A stretch of 64,000 nucleotides of DNA. Origin: Acidianus brierleyi. GTDB taxonomy: Archaea; Thermoproteota; Thermoprotei_A; Sulfolobales; Sulfolobaceae. Every line of letters starts with the position of its first letter. Positions within the stretch are counted from its first letter, which is position 1. Of this stretch, positions 60,900 through 64,000 are shown one piece after another. The notes beneath the pieces are model-generated. The model worked only from the letters and a program-made list of their open reading frames with translations. It was not told where the DNA came from and searched no databases. The stretch covers positions 682,001-746,000 of the forward strand of contig NZ_CP029289.2 in assembly GCF_003201835.2 (NCBI RefSeq). The letters are read 5' to 3'. The translations under genes and the position numbers were made by a program.

Positions 60900-61911
60900 C
60901 GTTGTGGATCGCTTCAGAATTATACAAAAATTTTTAAGTAATTATGCAGAGTATTACCCATGGAAAAGAAGAACACTAGGGATTGGAGCAAGTACGATGA
61001 GAACGTGGTAACTAGATACAAGCTAATGTTCCCCTTCTACGTCTTCGAACACCTGTGGGAATTACTCCAGGAAGAGAACAGGTATGCTAAGACCAAGTAC
61101 AAGGCACCAAAGGAGTTCAACGACTAGCATTCCTACACTTGTTCTTACCTTACAGAGTAGAAGGAGTATTAAGTGCTAGTTGAAATGAAGATAATACCGA
61201 CAAGCCTAGATTAACAATATGGGAAAGGGTAAGAAACATGAATATTAATTTCCCTGAAGCGAGTGACGAACTTGAAGTAGCTGATGGTACTGGAATAAGC
61301 ACAACAAGGGGAGGACAATAGTAGCAAAGTGGGGCAAAAGGAGGGATTCAAAATTCATTAAGATTGAAGTAGTTATGGAGAAGGACGAGTTCAAGATAGT
61401 AAGCGCTGAGGTGACGAGTAATGAGGCCGAATCTGCTTCAAAGTAAAGGACTTGAAGGAAAAGGGTAAGGAAGTTAAGAGGTTCTAGGTAAGGCTTATGA
61501 TACTAACGAGATTTATAATCTTGGTGTTGTTGTTCCTCCTAGGAAGAACGCTTTAGGCGTGGTCATCCTGCTAGGCGTAAGGCTGTGCGCGAGTTCAAGA
61601 AGTTGGGTTATGAACGTTGGCGGGATGAGAAGGGTTAGTTAAGGTGGTTGGTTGAGTCCTTGTTCTCAGCGGTTAAGCATTTGGTGAGTCTGTTAGGGCT
61701 ACGAGTTTTGCTGGTCAAGTTGTTGAGGCTAAGCTAGTTTGGCTTATGCTTGGATGATGTACATGGCCAACCTTGTTGTTGGTCGAGCTAAGGGCTTTGA
61801 GGTCAAGAAGTAGTATAGTAAATTATTTAGGAGAGATATTATTTTCTATAGAAAACATATTTTTACTGTATCATCCTATTGAAATATATTGAACGAACCC
61901 ACAAAGCAATG
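60900..61911 (+). mobile_element. decayed IS5-type insertion sequence
   Basis: About 1.0 kb, G+C-richer than its flanks, contains a broken DDE transposase (60961-61813). The right end CCCACAAAGCAATG (61898-61911) reads in reverse as CATTGCTTTGTGGG. The left end around 60900 (CGTTGTGGATCGCTTCA) is a diverged copy of it. Both match the MITE ends at 15782-15912. The exact edges and target duplication are not clear. Resembles the ISC1058 group of Sulfolobus from memory. Confidence 0.65.
60961..61813 (+). pseudogene. IS5-type DDE transposase, multiply frameshifted
   Basis: It begins MEKKNTRDWSKYDENVVTRY and stops after KAPKEFND at about 61127. Another frame continues with LAFLHLFLPYRVEGVLS. RVRNMNINFPEASDELEVAD and a GTGISTTRGGQ follow, holding the first Asp. 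Later come GYERWRDEKG, WLVESLFSAVKHL and VGRAKGFEVKK at the end. At least three indels or stops break it, so it is inactive. Confidence 0.75.
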
Positions 61912-62143
61912 TATATAAAAGTATTTTTAAGCACTATTCTCATTCTAGTGCAGATTAATGTATCATTTACCTTCCTTTTCCTTATTTTTCCTTGTTCTTT
62001 GATAGGTATTATTATAATATCAATCTCATAATACTAACAATATTAAAGATAATATCTTTTTAAATTTATATAATTTTAATGAAAGTGGTAAATAGGATAA
62101 AATCTCCAAAATACTTTTAACTTACAATTATAAGGAAATTATC

Positions 62144-62704
62144 ATGGTAAGAATAAAGAAAAGCGATGGAACTTACGAAGATTTCAACGAAAATAAGTTA
62201 TATAATTCTATTATAGCCTCTGGAGCTTCTCCAGAGATAGCACATGACATAGTAGAAGAAGTGAAGAAAAAATTGAAGGAAGGAATGTCAACAGACGAAA
62301 TTAGAAGAGTTGTTCTAACTAAATTGAAAGATCTTGATCCTAATGCTACAGAAGCGTGGAAATTCTATGATAGAGTAGCTAAGGGAAGAATAACTTTTGA
62401 AGATGGTAAAGCAATAGTAGTAGATAAGGGGCACTTATACTTAGGTAAGAAGGTTAAGGAAGTAAATGGAAAAGGACTTTCCTCTTCCGAAGAGGTTAAA
62501 GATATTATAGAAGAGCTAAAGGACGATTTAGACTATGGTATAAGCAGAGCTACGATAAACGCTAGATTATATGCTCTATTTATGGCGGTTTTAAAAACTA
62601 CTCATATGCAAAAGGACGAAAAAGAAAAATCTATACAATTAATAAATAATTTTAGAGAAGAATTAGGATGGAAACCTTATGAACTTAAGTATCCATTAAC
62701 ATAA
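62144..62704 (+). CDS. ATP-cone domain protein
   Basis: This 186-residue protein's first 90 residues follow the ATP-cone: RIKKSDGTYEDFNENKLYNS, then IIASGASPEIAHDIVEEVKK and DEIRRVVLTKLKDLDP. The domain binds ATP/dATP in ribonucleotide reductases and NrdR. Here it is fused to a helical domain of unknown type rather than a reductase. It may sense nucleotides or regulate a partner. Confidence 0.8.
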   Translation: MVRIKKSDGTYEDFNENKLYNSIIASGASPEIAHDIVEEVKKKLKEGMSTDEIRRVVLTKLKDLDPNATEAWKFYDRVAKGRITFEDGKAIVVDKGHLYLGKKVKEVNGKGLSSSEEVKDIIEELKDDLDYGISRATINARLYALFMAVLKTTHMQKDEKEKSIQLINNFREELGWKPYELKYPLT

Positions 62705-63082
62705 ATACCTTAAACCAAAGATTTCTATGCTAACCTAATTTTATCCCTTAAAAAAATTGTTAATGAATATCTTATTTTCTTATGTTTATAATTACGTTTA
62801 TTTAAAAATTAAACTTACTTGAAATATATATTACTGAAATATTAAGCTATTCAAGTTCTATTGTTAATTGCGATATCCTAGATTTTAATTAAGTTAATTT
62901 GATAGAATAACTTCCAGTGTATAGAAAGTCTAAAATTAGTAAATATAATTTAATTAGAAAATATTTAATATTAAATTCATAAACCAACATATTTATGCTA
63001 TTAAAATACTATATGAGACGTTTATTATCTAAGAATATAATAGAGAAAGAAGATTTTAATTACTAAATACGGTTATTTAAAT
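62705..63082. other. 378-base AT-rich gap
   Basis: I see no coding frame, RNA gene or clear repeat here. AT-rich runs include T-tracts after the ATP-cone gene that could terminate transcription. A weak TATA-like TTATTTAAATG abuts the next start. Confidence 0.4.
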
Positions 63083-63568
63083 GTGCAAGAACTTCCTAAA
63101 CCGTGGTTCAATCTAGAAGCTTATAAGAAAACCAGACTTGAAGAGGCTAAATTTGAGGCTAATTTAGCTGAAGAATTTGTTAAAGAAGGACTCTTGAGAA
63201 ATGCTGCAGGTAAGGCTTTTCAAGCGTGGAAAGCGTTATTGGGAGCCTTATTAACTGACAAAAGAGAAGATTTAATCAAAAAATATTCTGGTAAAAAGAG
63301 ACTAAAAGGAAGAAAAGAAGTAGCATACGCTGATTGGTTAATAGCTATAGTTCCTACTTCTTATATGGAGGAATTATCATTAATGCTAGGTCGCGATATA
63401 AATTTGGTAAACAAGTTAGCTTTAGCAATTCATGAATATCAATATAATGGTACCGATAAGGATGCAATACTTAGCCCATTTAGAAATGATGATATAGCGA
63501 AAGAAAACATACTTAACCTAATAGGTGAAATTAAGTCAATACTCGGAAAAATAGAGGAGAAGATTTAG
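63083..63568 (+). CDS. PaREP1-family protein
   Basis: This 161-residue protein starts at GTG (MQELPKPWFNLEAYKKTRL). NAAGKAFQAWKALLGALLTD matches the HEPN-like helix pair of the archaeal PaREP1 family, which is expanded in crenarchaea. The Arg/His of catalytic HEPN toxins is not obvious. Its function is unknown; a nucleic-acid-related or regulatory role is proposed for the family. Confidence 0.7.
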   Translation: MQELPKPWFNLEAYKKTRLEEAKFEANLAEEFVKEGLLRNAAGKAFQAWKALLGALLTDKREDLIKKYSGKKRLKGRKEVAYADWLIAIVPTSYMEELSLMLGRDINLVNKLALAIHEYQYNGTDKDAILSPFRNDDIAKENILNLIGEIKSILGKIEEKI

Positions 63569-64000
63569 TTTTATTAAACACGTTATAATTAGTGCGAATT
63601 TATTTTAAATATAAATTTTAAAGTTAATTCTAAAAAACTTTTTGTTAATACTAATATTCCGGCAATCAGAAGTAAAATGAACGATATACCGAAAAATCCA
63701 AATAGATTGTCCACGAAAATCCTTGCAATTCTACGCTACCTTAAAAAGTTTAAAAATTATCTTAACAAGAACGAAGATATTATGACAATAAAGAATATCT
63801 CTTAGATACAGATAATATTCAATCATGGAAAAATAACTAACAAAGCTTTCACAATAGACATATCACAAAGCAAATTAACACAATAAGGAGAACTAACAAA
63901 ACAAGGAAAATCTATATCAATAAAAGAAGTGAAAGAATTCTTCAACAACGAATAGAATAACTAGTAAAATTCCTTGGAGATTACAAGGGATAATGGAGGC
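63569..64000. other. 432-base terminal region with decayed coding remnants
   Basis: Near 63800-63950 short runs such as HGKITNKAFTIDISQSKLTQ and LTKQGKSISIKEVKEFF occur between stops, with an A-rich composition unlike the T-rich flanks. They look like the end of a broken gene continuing past the window. No family is recognised. Confidence 0.35.

Overview
The window is chromosomal DNA of a thermoacidophilic crenarchaeon of the Sulfolobales. The base composition is AT-rich (about one third G+C by eye). Genes often sit just downstream of TATA-like boxes with almost no leader, and operon-internal genes carry GGTGA-type ribosome sites. The content fits: crenarchaeal-type [NiFe] hydrogenases, a cytochrome bd-type oxidase, UDP-sulfoquinovose synthase, a GH12 endoglucanase-like protein, PaREP1, DUF364, DUF973/996-like membrane proteins and TnpB remnants. 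Acidianus or a close relative is my inference; the genus is not proven.

Layout. 0.3-6.7 kb: small enzymes, a TusA-like protein, two DUF364 proteins, a TrmO-like protein and a UbiE-like methyltransferase. 6.9-11.7 kb: a first hydrogenase (group 2e-like). A succinate-dehydrogenase-type Fe-S protein and two haem-b-type anchors precede a very short small subunit and a large subunit, followed by a third DUF364 protein. 11.7-21.2 kb: V-type ATPase subunit I, a molybdopterin-binding protein, a 131-bp MITE with target duplication, a candidate nickel transporter, a TauE/SafE-DUF1634 pair and an epimerase. 21.4-25.8 kb: a 3.2-kb cassette that has split an MFS transporter gene in two. It carries a 46-codon RiPP-like precursor peptide, a radical SAM/SPASM maturase and a second MFS transporter. 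This is the best candidate in the window for an undescribed system. 25.8-35.8 kb: a PadR-like regulator with a clear operator, SufB, a frameshifted TrmO paralogue, a glycosyltransferase, an FmdE/TauE/TetR group with an operator, Agl3-type sulfoquinovose synthase, a nickel-permease fragment next to a TnpB fragment, and a four-CBS protein with a RAM-like domain. 36-42.4 kb: cytochrome bd-like oxidase, two members of a Cys-motif regulator-like family and a UbiA prenyltransferase.

42.6-52.5 kb holds one long operon for a second hydrogenase (group 1g-like): Tat-exported small subunit, Isp1 cytochrome b, HdrD-like Isp2, large subunit, Rieske protein, an unknown protein, HypD, HypC, HypE, two small proteins and a maturation endopeptidase. 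53-60 kb looks like an accessory or defence-type island: an ATPase with a possible nuclease tail plus a winged-helix partner, a nucleotidyltransferase, an OLD/ABC-like ATPase overlapping a small possible nuclease, and a Ski2-like helicase. 60.9-61.9 kb is a decayed IS5-type insertion sequence whose ends match the MITE at 15.8 kb. The window closes with an ATP-cone protein and a PaREP1 protein.

How the parts fit. Two hydrogenases of different class would feed H2 electrons to the quinone pool, one from the inner face and one from the outer face of the membrane. The bd-type oxidase, the quinone-modifying UbiE-like enzyme and the UbiA-type prenyltransferase are plausible partners. Nickel supply may depend on the NicO-like transporter, because a NiCoT permease here is reduced to a C-terminal fragment. 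HypA, HypB and HypF are not in the window.
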